From positions 1,910,390 through 1,974,389 of the forward strand of contig CAADRB010000008.1 of the NCBI GenBank assembly GCA_900708905.1: a DNA stretch of 64,000 nucleotides. The letters run 5' to 3'. Shown in pieces: positions 21,691 to 34,232 of this stretch (position 1 is the first letter of the stretch; the number at the start of each line of letters is the position of its first letter). The notes beneath the pieces were generated by a model. It was not told the origin of the DNA, did no database searches, and saw only the letters and a program-made list of their open reading frames with translations. A program made the position numbers and the translations under genes. The stretch is from Hymenolepis diminuta. Lineage: Eukaryota > Platyhelminthes > Cestoda > Cyclophyllidea > Hymenolepididae.

Positions 21691-24274
21691 GCGTATTGAT
21701 AGAAAGAAGAGAAACTCATTAATTTCAGATCAAAGGAGCAAAGTAAAAATATTCTAATTATCAGTCCTATTTAAAATATATGCATATTAATTCCGTAATT
21801 AAACAATTTCAACTTTGCTAGTTAAATATATAATTTATTACCTATTACATTTTTAAGTAATGCATTATTTTGTATAATACTTCGTTTAATTTGAAATTTA
21901 TATTAAAATTTTATTAAATGCAGCTTACTTTAAATTATTTTATGTAATGAAGCATATAATTATTTCACAAAATTATTTATAAATTTTTTGTTTAGATAAA
22001 CGCCACTCAAATGCAATTCAGGGTATTTTTGAAAATCGACTGATTGCATTTTAAAACAACAGTTCCGATTATTCCAAGAGGAATTTTTTAGATTTCAAGC
22101 ATTTCGAGGTTATTAGTTAAAAATACCTTTTAGAGGCCCACGAAAGGATCAGATGCATTCAAATCAGGGGATCTGGTTATCACAAGGCTCCTGTTTAAAA
22201 TAGCTACAGCGGAACGCAGTTACTAGCCCACTTGTAACATTGCATAGCTGAATGTGCTATTCTTAAAATTTGATTTGAAATAAGCAACCTTTTCGATAAA
22301 TTTGACTGAATTATATAAAAATGACATTATTTATTTTACAAATTCTCTAATTTATCGAAAGATGCTCATAAACACCCCAGCGTTAACATTCGACTGTAAT
22401 GGATCTGCGCATATTAATTATGAACACACTCTAACCATTTGTGAAAGCGGATACACAATATTATAGGCAAAGTCACGTTCGGTTTTGTGTACATTTATTC
22501 CAAAAGAATTATATCAAAATTTGATTTGAATGGAAGATGTGGAACATTTTTATCCAACATTTATTGCGAAGTGGGATTCGTATCAGCAAATTGGGAAATT
22601 TCGGTCCAGAAATAAACAATTTATACATAAAATTTGATCTCTCAAGCCTTTGAAACTTAAATTCATCTAATGTTCAGTTTTAAATGCATCTGAACGACAG
22701 TATTATTATATATAAGTTCACAAGAGCAGGGTTTTTATTCATCTGCGTTGTCATTATCGCGCATTTCACAAACCAGTTTACATTCCTCTGACTATAAAAG
22801 AAAAAATTGACCAAATTTAAAAGATTTGGTAATGGAACTACTTCCAAGCTTCAACTTAGGGAGCTGTTAATTGATATAAGATATGATTAAAAAATTGGCC
22901 TATTCACCAATCGATATTATTGGACCTTTAGTTATACCACTTTAGCTAGATTTGTCATCTAGTAGCATAGATATGAGGATCTTAAGAGTCATCATGATCT
23001 TACATGTATTACATGTATTGTTGAAGTTCACTTAAAGTGAAGTTCAGTTCAGGCATATTAATCAACACTTAAACAAGCAAATGACTGGATATTCTTTAGC
23101 AAGTGGTGAATATATAAAAGAGGTGGTTCAAGGAGGCATTTAATAAATGAGGAATTGTTCTTTTTTTAAGGAAGCATAAATCGTGGGAAAATTATTTCTC
23201 GAGTTTGCAAACGTGACCCGACCGTCTCATCAGCTGATCAGGAGTTCCATTATTAGGGCCATTTCCGCCCTCTCCTCATCCTCTCGATGCTAAATTTTGT
23301 TACATTAAACTCATTTGAATAAAAAACTATTTTATTGATGTCATTCTGTCTCCTAAATGGGTCAGGTTTTTTGATCCTCTATATTTTCCTACTCACTGCC
23401 TACCTATGTAACCTTTTCTTCCTGCTTATAAATCACCCCTGATAAATATTAGTGTCCATACGAAACTGGATTTTAAGCTAATTCTCTCACGTAAAGAAGC
23501 GAATTTGTATGTTATATTTGTAATGATTTTCATTTGATCTTGGTTATTTATTGATTTCTCATCTATATATAAAATTACTAGATCTACTTGTGTATGTAGC
23601 GCTTGTTTGAACATAAACCCCACCAATTTTCTCGGCAGTTAAATAGATGCTACCTGTCGATTGTTTTGCTAGGCAGTCCTGTAGAGTTTCTTCAGCTCTT
23701 TGAGATTATCTGTAAGAGCCCTTTGTACGATGCATTGTTAATTTTATCCTTGAAATCTGCAAAGTTCACAGGTATAAGGGGTTAAAATAATCAATAATCA
23801 AGTAGATAAAAGTGGCATTTTAGGAAAACAAAACTTTTTGATTAGCTGCTCGGTTTTTGAATAGAGGATGTCTACGGGTCGATATCTTCATTCACTTTAA
23901 ATAGCCTGATTAAAAAGACCTTTATCTAAGTTGAAAATATGAAAGCAAACTGATAATAACTAATTTATTCCTATTTGATTTCAATAATATAAATTTTGTT
24001 TCTATTATTTAGTGAAATACAATTTATCAAAAGTGGGTAACATCATTAAGATTTAATTTACCTAACTAAATATTAACTTCACCCTTAAGAGATAATTTTT
24101 AATTTCTCACAGATCAATATGCTGAGTGCATTAGAATATTTCCTCTTCTCTTGTAGGTCACGTATTAGTCTAGAATTCCTGTCGTACATCATACTATTTA
24201 AATCCTTTAAGTATTCTAGTTTACAGACCACCTCGGAAATCATTGAATTATGCAGCTATTTAAACAAGTTATAG

Positions 24275-24583
24275 ATGTTTGCATTGTCTCAAGTGCTTTT
24301 GAATGTGCATTTGGACCAAGCAGTACAGAAAAAAATTTTATTTCGGATTTTATTGACTGAGTACTTAATGAAATGCGTTAGCGAGTCATCCAGTATTGCC
24401 GATGTTTTGGAAGAAATTTTGCATGAAACATACATCAACCTACATATCTTGTCACTTCACAAAGACAAAGTTTTGGAAGGAAAAATATATACGATTTCAG
24501 GATATCAACTCTACAAAAACGGCAAAGAGTGTACCGGCTACCGAGTTATTGGTTTTGAAATGTGGTTTCAACTTGGAGAATAA
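24275..24583 (+). CDS. hypothetical protein, 102 aa
   Basis: An ATG-started frame without introns, beginning MFALSQVLLNVHLDQAV and continuing with a Leu-rich, probably helical first half (KKILFRILLTEYLMKC, SIADVLEEILHETYI). The second half looks like beta strands and turns (KVLEGKIYTISGYQLYKN, CTGYRVIGFEMWF). It ends QLGE. There is no signal peptide and no recognised domain. An ATTAAA poly(A) variant lies at 24644-24649. AG immediately before the ATG leaves open that this is an internal or last exon. The partial copy at 21465-21690 preserves the reading frame pattern, which supports a real gene. Function unknown. Confidence 0.5.
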   Translation: MFALSQVLLNVHLDQAVQKKILFRILLTEYLMKCVSESSSIADVLEEILHETYINLHILSLHKDKVLEGKIYTISGYQLYKNGKECTGYRVIGFEMWFQLGE

Positions 24584-25969
24584 GAATGCAAAAACAAAAA
24601 ATGTAGCTTTACATAATCTTTTAGGAAACACTTAAAAGGGAAAATTAAATATTATATGAATAATATTTTTGATATATACACGCGGAATTTCGAACCACTA
24701 TTTATTATTTAAAATATACCCCTTTTCAATTAAAATTGAATTATAAATTTAATTTTGAATTTTATGGACACTTTTAAATTCATCTGCATTCATTGCCATT
24801 ATTCATTATATTTTTTGATTTAAAATTTTACAGTTAGTTCAGATGGACAGAATATTAAGTTATAAGTTAAGCCCTGATGAATAAAAAGCTATACTCCAAT
24901 GTCACAATTCCAGTGATTTTAGAGTAGATATTTCAGCTGTCTAGTATTTCATTGTTCATTATTGGGACTCGATGAATGGATGTCGAAGGGTTGGACGGTT
25001 TGATTCAAGAGTTCTGATTTCTATTTAAACTTGCCATGGCAAAAATCTTCAAATAATCGAGTCATAAAATTGAATTTATAAGACAGATTGTTTTAAACTA
25101 TACTTTAAAGAATAAATATTTAATAACCCTAATTTTTTTCTAAAATGAATTATTTCGCTTTTTAATTTAATATTATACGAAGGTCAAAATTCATGTTTAA
25201 GATGGTCTGCAGCGTCTTAGCAACCTTTCTAATGACCTTGCGTCAAATAAAGAAAATGTATCATGTGTTCTCATTTTTAAATATTTTCGAATACGTTTTG
25301 AACACGAAAGAAAGTATGATTTGACCAGCAGTCGTGTGGGAAATTTTTATTTATTACTTAATTACGGAGTTTGTAGTATTTGTTTCTGTAAGGTTTAGTC
25401 TGATGTGGAAGTACTTTAGGAATAAAATTAATCATAGCGGTGACGAGAAGTCGGTTGCCAAGACATCTCGATGGACAAGACTTTATTCATCGAAAAAGCT
25501 AACAGATAATTCAGCAAATCTTTTCATGTTACTAAGTAAGAATTGCACATTACTGATGGAGCGGCAGTACTGAAGTGGAATAAAATTTCGAGTTAGAATA
25601 AAGATTGCATTTGGGCTTAATATCTTTCGTTTTCTATATGGAATTATTTTATAAAGAATACCAGACATATCATAACCAGAAAATAGACAAAATGAATTGC
25701 ACTTAACAAGAAATAATGATGTGCTTAGTAAATAATGAGCAAAAAGTTCTGTTTTTCAATAAGTAAACTGAGTATTGAATCATCTGATCAGAACTTGAAG
25801 TACACTAAGTTTGCACACACATAAGTGCGCAATACTTAACTCAAACTAAGACCTCTTGATCTCAAAAGACACATATGACATTTCACGGGACAGACAAGAA
25901 ACGAAACAGTTACTTCACCCTTTCTTGAGATATTCCCACTAAAATGGATATACATGCGTAACTGCCTCA

Positions 25970-25978
25970 CTATATTAA
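25970..25978 (+). promoter_or_regulatory. TATA-like box for copy C
   Basis: CTATATTAA lies about 47 bases before the ATG at 26018, similar in spacing to the TATATAAA of copy D (39 bases after the box). It is a weaker match to the consensus. Confidence 0.3.
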
Positions 25979-26017
25979 GCCTAAAAGTTCCATTTGGAGA
26001 GAAAATAGTTGACAGAG

Positions 26018-26257
26018 ATGTCTGATCTAACGGCAAATGATATAAAGACCTATATTCTGCTGTATATGCTCTACAGAGGCTTAATAAACTGTATTGGATG
26101 TGATAAAAGGGCAGGAGAACACAGGCATGCTTTTAAACCTATCTGTTGTCCTTGTGACTGTTGTAATTATGGATGCTGCTGTAACTGTGGATATGGATGT
26201 GATTGCTACTGTTGCGGGTGCGGGTGCGGGTGTGTACCGATGTATGGATACTACTAA
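26018..26257 (+). CDS. Cys/Gly microprotein, copy C (79 aa)
   Basis: The ATG at 26018 is chosen over an upstream in-frame TTG. The protein starts MSDLTANDIKTYILLYMLYR, the family N-terminus. A short linker has two Cys (NCIGC) and a charged loop DKRAGEHRHAFKP. The tail is dense in Cys (ICCPCDCC, GCCCNCG, CDCYCCGCGCGC) and ends in an aromatic PMYGYY. There are 18 Cys in 79 residues. Compared with copy A it has an inserted charged, His-containing loop between the hydrophobic segment and the Cys region, and a Tyr-rich end instead of GRGGF. The His/Cys content would suit metal binding, the Gly/Tyr/Cys content a cross-linked structural role; neither is shown. Single exon, with AATAAA at 26381-26386. 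Not a recognised family. Confidence 0.75.
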   Translation: MSDLTANDIKTYILLYMLYRGLINCIGCDKRAGEHRHAFKPICCPCDCCNYGCCCNCGYGCDCYCCGCGCGCVPMYGYY

Positions 26258-26380
26258 TTTCACAAATATTAAATATCCTATTCAAAGTTGTTCAAATTAA
26301 CAAAGTCAATTTTGAAGGGTATTTGAAAGTTCTCTATACTTTGTATTTCCCTTTTATGAATGCTATTTTCATTCTGTGTA

Positions 26381-26386
26381 AATAAA
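26381..26386 (+). terminator. poly(A) signal for copy C
   Basis: AATAAA lies 124 bases after the TAA of the 79-aa gene. It is the first such hexamer downstream. Confidence 0.4.
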
Positions 26387-26389
26387 TAC

Positions 26390-29300
26390 GTCTCCTTAAA
26401 ATTCTTAATTTCCATGAAAATAGTATCGCAGTGTACAGGAAATATGAAGCTTTCTAAAGGATGTCAAGCGTCATTTTCAGACCTTCTTTACTTATTTAAC
26501 GTGTACTGAACACATTAACTGGAACGTAAACTGGAAATAACACACCACAAGGCTGAACAAGATAAAACTGACAATTATTGACGTTCAACTGGATTTTATC
26601 ATAATCTAATCTGCTAACTTGAATGACAATAATTATTATTGATCTTTTCAACTGATGGAAACCGGCTATTAAAAAACGGAAATCAAGATGTACTCTATTT
26701 AGAATTTTGAAAAAAATATATCTGAAAGTAAATAATTATATGCAGTTACTCCATTTTAGTAGTGACAGATGTAAATGTACGGGATTTGTGACCTTAAGAG
26801 TCTTTTCAATGAAACAAAATTTCCAAATTTTCTGGTGATGACTGTGGCGTATAACTCTGTGAACTCTAAATATCATCTTTTTATCTCGGGGAATGTTTCT
26901 ATTGGGATACTTTGTTTTGAAGCAAGAGTCTGTGATATATCACACATTGGAAATTTAAATGAAGTCATACAATGATTGCCATAATTGCACGGTGAACTCA
27001 TAGTGAGTAGAGGATGTCTCCATCATTCTTAATAACTTCCTTATTTGGGTAATCTCTCAAATATGTGAAACGTAATCATACATGAATAGGTATTTTGCGG
27101 AAGGGAATTCAATCCTCACGTTCAAATAAATAAAATTTATTTAAGTTTCTGGCAAATGTTGACAAATTTATCCTAAATTTGTTTGCGATATTTATCCTCG
27201 CTCCTGGTTGTAAAGAAATTTTTCTTCGGGAATGTTGAACCATGTTTATGAAATGCGTTTCAATAATAATAACCACACCTGACTTTCATAAGAAAAATTC
27301 TTATAAACAAACTTTAAATTAGAAGCTTGACTTAAAATATTATATTAAAATATTTAAATTTAACTTTTATCACAACTAACCATCATTTTCAATGAATTTG
27401 CGGAGAGGTATCCTCGGCACGTTAAAATATTTTAGCCGGTAAAAATAGGTAAATACAAAATTTTCATTTCAAAAAATCAAATTTTTTTCTCTAATATGAG
27501 ATTACTTTAGTGGGTAAAGGCTGAAAATATATTAATTACTCGAGGTATGGCAGAATAATTTACAATTTTTGATTGTGGAAAAACAACTAAACACAAAGAA
27601 CAGGCGAACCGTCCAAAATTGATCAAGGAGAAAAGGTTCAAGTTGTGGTTGGAAACAAATTTAATTCACTTTGTAGGGCTATTAGCTCTGGGAGATAGTC
27701 GGCTGTTTCGCCGTCTAATGCTCCAATAATTAAATTTCTGAGTGAATTTTGTTCCAGGCATCCAAAGTTTATTGACAATTAGATGGCTGTTCGAACACAT
27801 TAGAGACATTTTTCTTCCAAGTATCAAAATATAAACAGATGATATACGCAGCAGAGCTCACTAGAATACATTTACGGTGAACCCTCAAAATGTTCTTATT
27901 CAAATCTGAAAATTTGAATATTTAGTTGATTTCCAATATTCTAACGTCCGGTTTCGGTCTGACAAAACGGCCTCGTGATTTTATTTTATTAATATTTCTT
28001 CTGTAGTTGTTTTTAAATGCTTTCTGAGTAGATCATTTGTAGCATTATCAATGTGCTATTTGCATCCAACGAAATCTGGATATTCATTTATCTACTGATA
28101 TGTTATCAGTAAATTAAAACAAATTCAATGATGATCAAAGACAATTAATTGCGTATGTTAGAAAAATTTTTACCATTCCAACAATTACCTAATGAAATTC
28201 TTAATGAGTTTTTGTAAATTATATCTAAGTTTTGTTTAAATTAGTCAGCAACTAAAATTATTTTGCCACTACTTGTTCAAATTCCAAACGAAGGCTGATA
28301 AATAGACCTTCAAATCCTAGTCTTTAACAAAGAACTACTCTGTAACATTAAATATAAAAGTAGCGCAGCCACCGAGTCATTGAGGTTGCTCATTTTCAAT
28401 TTATCCTATATTCCCATGAGAATTTGAAGTCGTTTTTTAAATGGAGGTCTCCGAAAATGCTGATAAACGCTAACTTTTGCTTAAAAAACGTCACAGAATG
28501 TAACATTTAACCGCCTGAAAGAAATTCCCTCAAAATCTGAAATCATGAAGGTCTTTAAAATATCACTTTGAATTATTTAAAACTTTTATTTTTGATTTTT
28601 CTCTGTAAATATTATAATTCAAAATTTATATTCTCCTTTACAAACTTTATCCCTGAAATAAGTGTTTGTTCAAATAAAGTAACCTCCTCTCAGATTTTTG
28701 ATAGAATGTTTTTGATAACAATTTACATAAAACTTTATCGATCAATTTAATGATTTTTAAAATAAAATACTTGCTGTGTCTGTAGACAGCAAGTTCAACC
28801 CGAAAATTCACGCTGTATCGGTGTATCTACGTGTGTTATTGATTTCTGATCTCTCAATACTCAATAGGAATTTTTAGAGAAAAACCGAAAATCAGGTAAA
28901 CATTTCATTTTTCTTTAGTCAGCCGATAACTGGGGTTGGAAACCATTAAAATGACTTAAAGGATTGTAAAACAGGTTCACATGTAAAAAAGATCATTTAT
29001 AAAAATTGTGTGACTAACAACCATGCAAAAAATTTGTCTTCTCTCTTCGATTTATAAAAGTTTTCTTGACACTTGGTATCCCTTGATTACTTATTGTAAG
29101 TTCACTATGCGTTTTAATAATATATATTTTCTAGACTTTTAATTATAATCTTGTAAATAATGAAATACATTTTACCATGCGAAGAAAATGATATTTTTCA
29201 TCTGGGAATATATTTTTATTTGTAAAGTGATATATTTTCTTGTCCATTTTCTTTGACTCTTGTTATATATAGAATTCAGTTTTAAATCACCCTCTTTTCA

Positions 29301-29660
29301 TGTTTTATCCTTAATTTTAAAAGTAATATAGTTTCTAAAATATTATTTGAGAGCTTTAACCATTCGACACGTCATCGAATACAAAAAAGTGAGAATGTAT
29401 TAACACCTCTATTTAATTGGATTTGAAGAAGTGGAAATTTGATAAGATTATGAAACAGCCCCGATTAATTTTGATCGAAAGTGAAGTGTCAGATAAAGAG
29501 TTTTTACCATTTGGGAGACCTCAAGAAGTTTTCGTCATCTTCGTAAAATTAATTTGAAAAATTATAAAAATACACTATAATTATTACACACAGAATACAA
29601 AATGTTTGCTGTTTTAAATTGCGCAAAATAACTGAAGTCTATGAAAAAAGCGTGATATAC
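26390..29660. other. AT-rich, no gene seen
   Basis: Only short frames rich in Phe/Ile/Lys. No Pol III boxes, transposon motif or splice-flanked conserved frame were recognised. Confidence 0.35.
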
Positions 29661-29667
29661 AATAATA

Positions 29668-29750
29668 GGGAAGGAATGAAAAAGTTGAGGACAACTTCAA
29701 GGTGCCAAAGAGTTTTACTTCACTTGGTTTTTGAATTCGGGGTATATAGT
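29668..29750 (-). repeat. dispersed repeat R1, copy 2
   Basis: The minus strand reads ACCCCGAATTCAAAAACCAA, then GTGAAGTA and a CT-rich tail with TTTTTCATTCCTTCC. This matches the plus-strand copy at 32519-32592, including the stretch before the core. Confidence 0.5.
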
Positions 29751-29956
29751 ATGTACTAAATGGGTAGCATTCCTTCAAAAATTCACACTTCTTGATTCGT
29801 CTCTTGGAATGCAACAAGTGCTTATCTAGAATGTTTAGTAATTACTGACCGTTTTTTTAATTAAGAAGGGTCGGTCTTACGACTCCCTTTTCTTTCCACT
29901 AATGTTTGAGAAGGTAAAATGATCTTGCATTGAAGAACTGAGTGTTTTTAGTATGA

Positions 29957-29980
29957 ATTATATATATATATATATATATG
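29957..29980. repeat. (TA)n microsatellite
   Basis: An uninterrupted TA run of about eleven units. A similar shorter run lies at 31630-31647. Confidence 0.9.
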
Positions 29981-31127
29981 CATAATCATTAATAATTTAC
30001 CAAGAGAAATTTCCTGTAAATGGATATGTGAACAAATGTCAATAAATACTACTGACTTCAAATAGGTAGTAGTCATGCAAACCTGTCTTTTTCTGTAAGG
30101 TAAATTAACAGCAATTATTGGATGCTTCAATACAAATAATAACTTATAAATTGTTCTATATTCAACTATTTTATCAATGTAGCAGATTATTTTAAAGTAT
30201 TCAACGATAACGAGGTTAGAATCACCACACAATTTGAATTTATAAAAAGGGACTTCAGAAAATGCAACAGGGTGGGGAGTGGGTCCCAAAAGTGAATGGA
30301 TTTTTCTAAAGCAAGAAGAATTTTTGTCAGAGTATACAAAGTGTCTATCATAGCGATTGTACCTTTTACTAAATCAACTCTTCCATTTTTAATGTATTCA
30401 ATCCTTTTTCATGCTCCTTTTACGGGCTGATTTTCATAATTGATTTTACGTCATATTTGATTAATGTTGGCTCTTAACCAACTATATTCATCTATGTACT
30501 ATTTTTTAATACTGTTTTCTTTCTTTTATATTTTAAAAGTAAAAAAATATTTTCGACGACAGCAGAATAAAGCAATTCGTTTTAATAGGCCTGCGAGTCA
30601 ATAAATGGATGATCAGTTTTATTTGGTAGACGTAAGTCTTCAATAAAAACAAGGTGGTTTCCAAGGAATCAAAAATTTTTCTACTATGCAAGTTTCACCG
30701 CATATAAATTCTTGCCCTTTATTACGGCATATACTTTAAAAATTTTACTATAGTTATATAATTCCGCTAGTTCATATTTCTTATTATTTGATATTTGAGC
30801 TCCACTTCAATTTAGACGAACGGTCTTCCTTAAACAATCGATAAAATTTCTAAAGTAAATTCCAATGAGGTTTTCTAAAACTGATACATTTTAAATGTAA
30901 AACTCGTTATGCATCTCTTAATTATACAGTTTTCGGTGTAGCTCACAGTGAAAAAAACAACGATGCTTAAACCAGACATCGAAAAAATTTTCCTAGAGTA
31001 GCTGTCCCTTTGTTTAAAACCTGTCACTGTGTCTTCAGGCCCTCTCGTTTACCTCAATTAGGTTTGTCCAACAAATTGGTGACTGTTAATTAACTTGTAT
31101 CTTCCATTTGCTAGTAAAATGGGATGC

Positions 31128-31260
31128 GCTGAAACAACATAATTAGTCTTGAAGGGAAAAAGTCATATAATGAACAAAGAGATTTGGATGGACGTTTTCA
31201 GTCCGTTACAAGACCAGCGCTTAAAAATTCAGTGAGTAATTTCTCGTGAGTGATTGCTTC
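31128..31260 (+). repeat. local duplicate R3, copy 1
   Basis: This aligns with 32779-32915 in the same orientation. Shared blocks are (G/C)TGAAACAACA, AAAAAGTCAT, TAATGAACAAAGA against TAATAAACAAAGA, GGAT.GA.GTTTT and CAGTGAGT. About 70% match by eye. The two are about 1.65 kb apart. Confidence 0.5.
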
Positions 31261-31724
31261 CGCAAACAAACTCAATGCCCCTCGCTGCCCATACTTAACC
31301 CACTCATGCTGAAGTCTAGATTTGATAAACACGTCCTTGGTAAAAAATATCTAACCTGCGATGCGTATTGTTTTATACCGAAAAGTTAAATATTACTGCC
31401 CAAATAATTCGTTAATAATGACATTTTTATTCGAACTTTAAATAGGTGAATCTACCGTTTTCATTGAAATTTCTTGCTGAATTTAATAAATAGGCAATCG
31501 CAAAATTCATTTCCTGTTTAGCATATTTAAATGTCGTTTTGAATGACATGACTGTCAGACTTAATCTGTAGAAATATTATCTGCCGGTAAATACATGTTA
31601 CAGCTGTCCCAGCTTATTCCATGTTCTTTCATATATATATATATATACATATAGCAGGTGCACGGTAGTGACCTTCAGATTTGCGTGACTAAAAAGTTGT
31701 CGCTTTGGATCACAATTAACATGA

Positions 31725-31890
31725 CAGACCAGTAGATGGCTATGTGACGCATAAGCTCTGTCAATCTAAACATATTTCTATTTCATCCTCTATCTAAATC
31801 GTACATTTTTCGCACGCATTTGTGATGAGTAACTAAGCTCTCCACTTACCCATTCTCTCTTAACTCCCCTCTCCTTCCCCTGTAGTGTTC
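31725..31890 (+). repeat. dispersed repeat R2, copy 2
   Basis: See 13653-13825. The GATGGCTATGTGACGCATAA start and the CT-rich second half are both present. Confidence 0.45.
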
Positions 31891-32518
31891 AATAACACTA
31901 ATGCTTCACCTCAACGTCTCGTTTATCTGATTTTTGAAAGATCGTGGTCTTTCGTTAATCCTTAAGATCAGTGGCTTCAAAGGAGACATTTCAAAGTCTT
32001 CGTTAGTAAGATCACACAAGTAGCATTAATAGGGACTAGAGCTACTTTTAAACAAAATTTCATGAGACAGATTGAATTAAGTTATAGTTTTGATATTTAT
32101 TTAAATTTTAGAAATAAGTTTTTGACATTTTATGGCCAATATAAGTCCTTTACTTTAAGCATTATATTTTTCTTCCATTTTTGCAATTCACCGTGTAATT
32201 AGTTCTTTTAAAAGATGTCTCTGCTTTATTTCTAAAACTCTACATGGATGAAGAGGTAATAACAGAAATTCATCTTTCAGAAAAGAATCTCTCGTCCCTG
32301 TGAAACAAGTATTTTCAAAACTTTTACTGATAATGTCAGGTGATTAAAAGATACTGAAAGAAAGTTTGGCCAACTCAAAAAAGATTTTTGAATATAGTAA
32401 ATGCATATAGTGGGATCTCGTAAGAACATGCTGTTTTCAGTCTTTGAACAAAGTGGAAAAGGATTGTAGTGACAGGATCAACCATCATAGTTGAACAATC
32501 TGTCATTAAGTGAATATT

Positions 32519-32592
32519 CTACTCCCCGAATCCGAAAATCAACTGAAGTAACTCTTTTGAGCTATTTTTTCAACCTCTCTTTTATTCCTTCT
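32519..32592 (+). repeat. dispersed repeat R1, copy 3
   Basis: The core reads CCCCGAATCCGAAAATCAAC, then TGAAGTAACTC and the CT-rich tail. It is the best-preserved copy. The apparent 77-codon frame over it (32491-32724) is not supported as a gene: the other copies do not keep that frame open. Confidence 0.5.
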
Positions 32593-32778
32593 GGAACACT
32601 ACTCGCTCAATTGCTATTCCCCGTATTGCTGTGGACTATTATAAAATTATACATACTGTACGTTAAATTTAATGTGTCGCTGAGTGTCCATACCTGTCTG
32701 CTTCCATTAACCGAGTATTTCTAGCAACATGATGATATTCAAATAAGTTATGGGTTTCAGCAAGTTGTATAGGAAGAA

Positions 32779-32915
32779 GTGTTGAAACAACACAACTTTC
32801 TTGGAAGAAAAAGTCATTTAATAAACAAAGAATTTCGGATAGAGGTTTTAATCCTTTTTTATGACATGTGCTTTGAAATTGCAGTGAGTCATTTTTCGTT
32901 TTAAATGAGTAATTT
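32779..32915 (+). repeat. local duplicate R3, copy 2
   Basis: Partner of 31128-31260; see that entry for shared blocks. Confidence 0.5.
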
Positions 32916-33771
32916 TAAGTGTACTATATTTAGCCTCAAAAGGAAATGTCATCACTCCTCTCTTCTAATTCGACCCTTTAAATGAGTCTTAGACCAGAAT
33001 TTTTTCCAACTAAATAAACAGTAGTATTTATGTTTGTATACTTGAAAATTTTTATAAAATTCATCTTCATAACCTTAGTACGAATTTCCATTGGATTATT
33101 TTCTGTCTACTCTGGCGTATTTTTCGTTTTGTTTTTCAACTAATTGCGGAAAATTTGATAGGACCGAACCACCCTTACTTGAAAAAAAGATTAGAGATTT
33201 TTTAAATTAATTATGAATTAAAAACTATTTGAAAAAGATTAAATATTCTTTACTGTTTTATTGGCTAACCACTGCATAGTTAGTTCTTTTAAAAGGGGTT
33301 CTTCATTTTGATAAAAGCCTTGACAGAATTCACATTTAAACAGCGAATAAAATTATGCCTACAAACGCAATTTTTATGTCTAAATAATCTTTTCAAAATA
33401 ATAAATAAACAAAGCTAACAGGTAATAGAATGCTCCGCTTAAATTTAACAACATATGTACATATACATATATTGTGAAGCTGTCTGCCATGAGAATAATG
33501 TTTTTGACTTGAAATCAGTAAAATCGGGAAAAATATATGCATTCTTAAGTGATGAGTCTGAATTTGCAAAATTGTTGAAATATTTTTCCCAGTTTCAAAT
33601 AATATTTGAATTCCAAGTCATAAATCTTCTTCAGTAAATGAGTAATTAATAAGTATTTTTGGTATCTAGGGGCATTAGCTAATAAGATAGACGAGTAAGG
33701 TCTGTAATCGGACAGCAAATTATCCTGTTCGAACTGTTGCAAAGTAACAATCTAAGTAAATTCAAAAGTTA

Positions 33772-33787
33772 AGAGAGAGAGAGAGAA
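33772..33787. repeat. (GA)n microsatellite
   Basis: A short AGAGAG run of about eight units. Confidence 0.7.
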
Positions 33788-34232
33788 GATCATTCATACT
33801 GACGTTTAAAATTTATTTTTAATATCACTGTTTTAAAGAGCTATAAATAATTTTTAATTTTGAATGAGTAGTTCATGCGCATTTCCTGTTGTTTAAAACC
33901 AGAGCTTAAACCATTATGAAAAATAGTGATTGCCCATATATGAAACGAATAAAATGATTTTATTTTCTTTTGACAAAGTGAATTATTTTCATCCGAAAGG
34001 AAAAAAGAATTTCCTACAATTTTTAAAGTGCTCTAAAATTTTGGGTCTTTGCTAAGTATAATTTGAAGTAAATAGTGAAAGTGTGCTTAATTCTGCGTTA
34101 TTAATTAGTTCTAGGAATTGTGGCTATTTTGGGAGGCCTACGAAACCATAACAAGTGGCGAGCAGAAATAATTCAATTCTGACACCTTCTACAGGGCCGA
34201 GACCAAAAGTTTTACAAGTCTCTCAATAAACA

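Noticed and set aside
32491..32724. 77-codon frame, similar in part to a minus-strand frame at 29.6-29.8 kb
   Set aside because: The similarity is due to dispersed repeat R1; the third copy at 2.0 kb does not keep the frame open.
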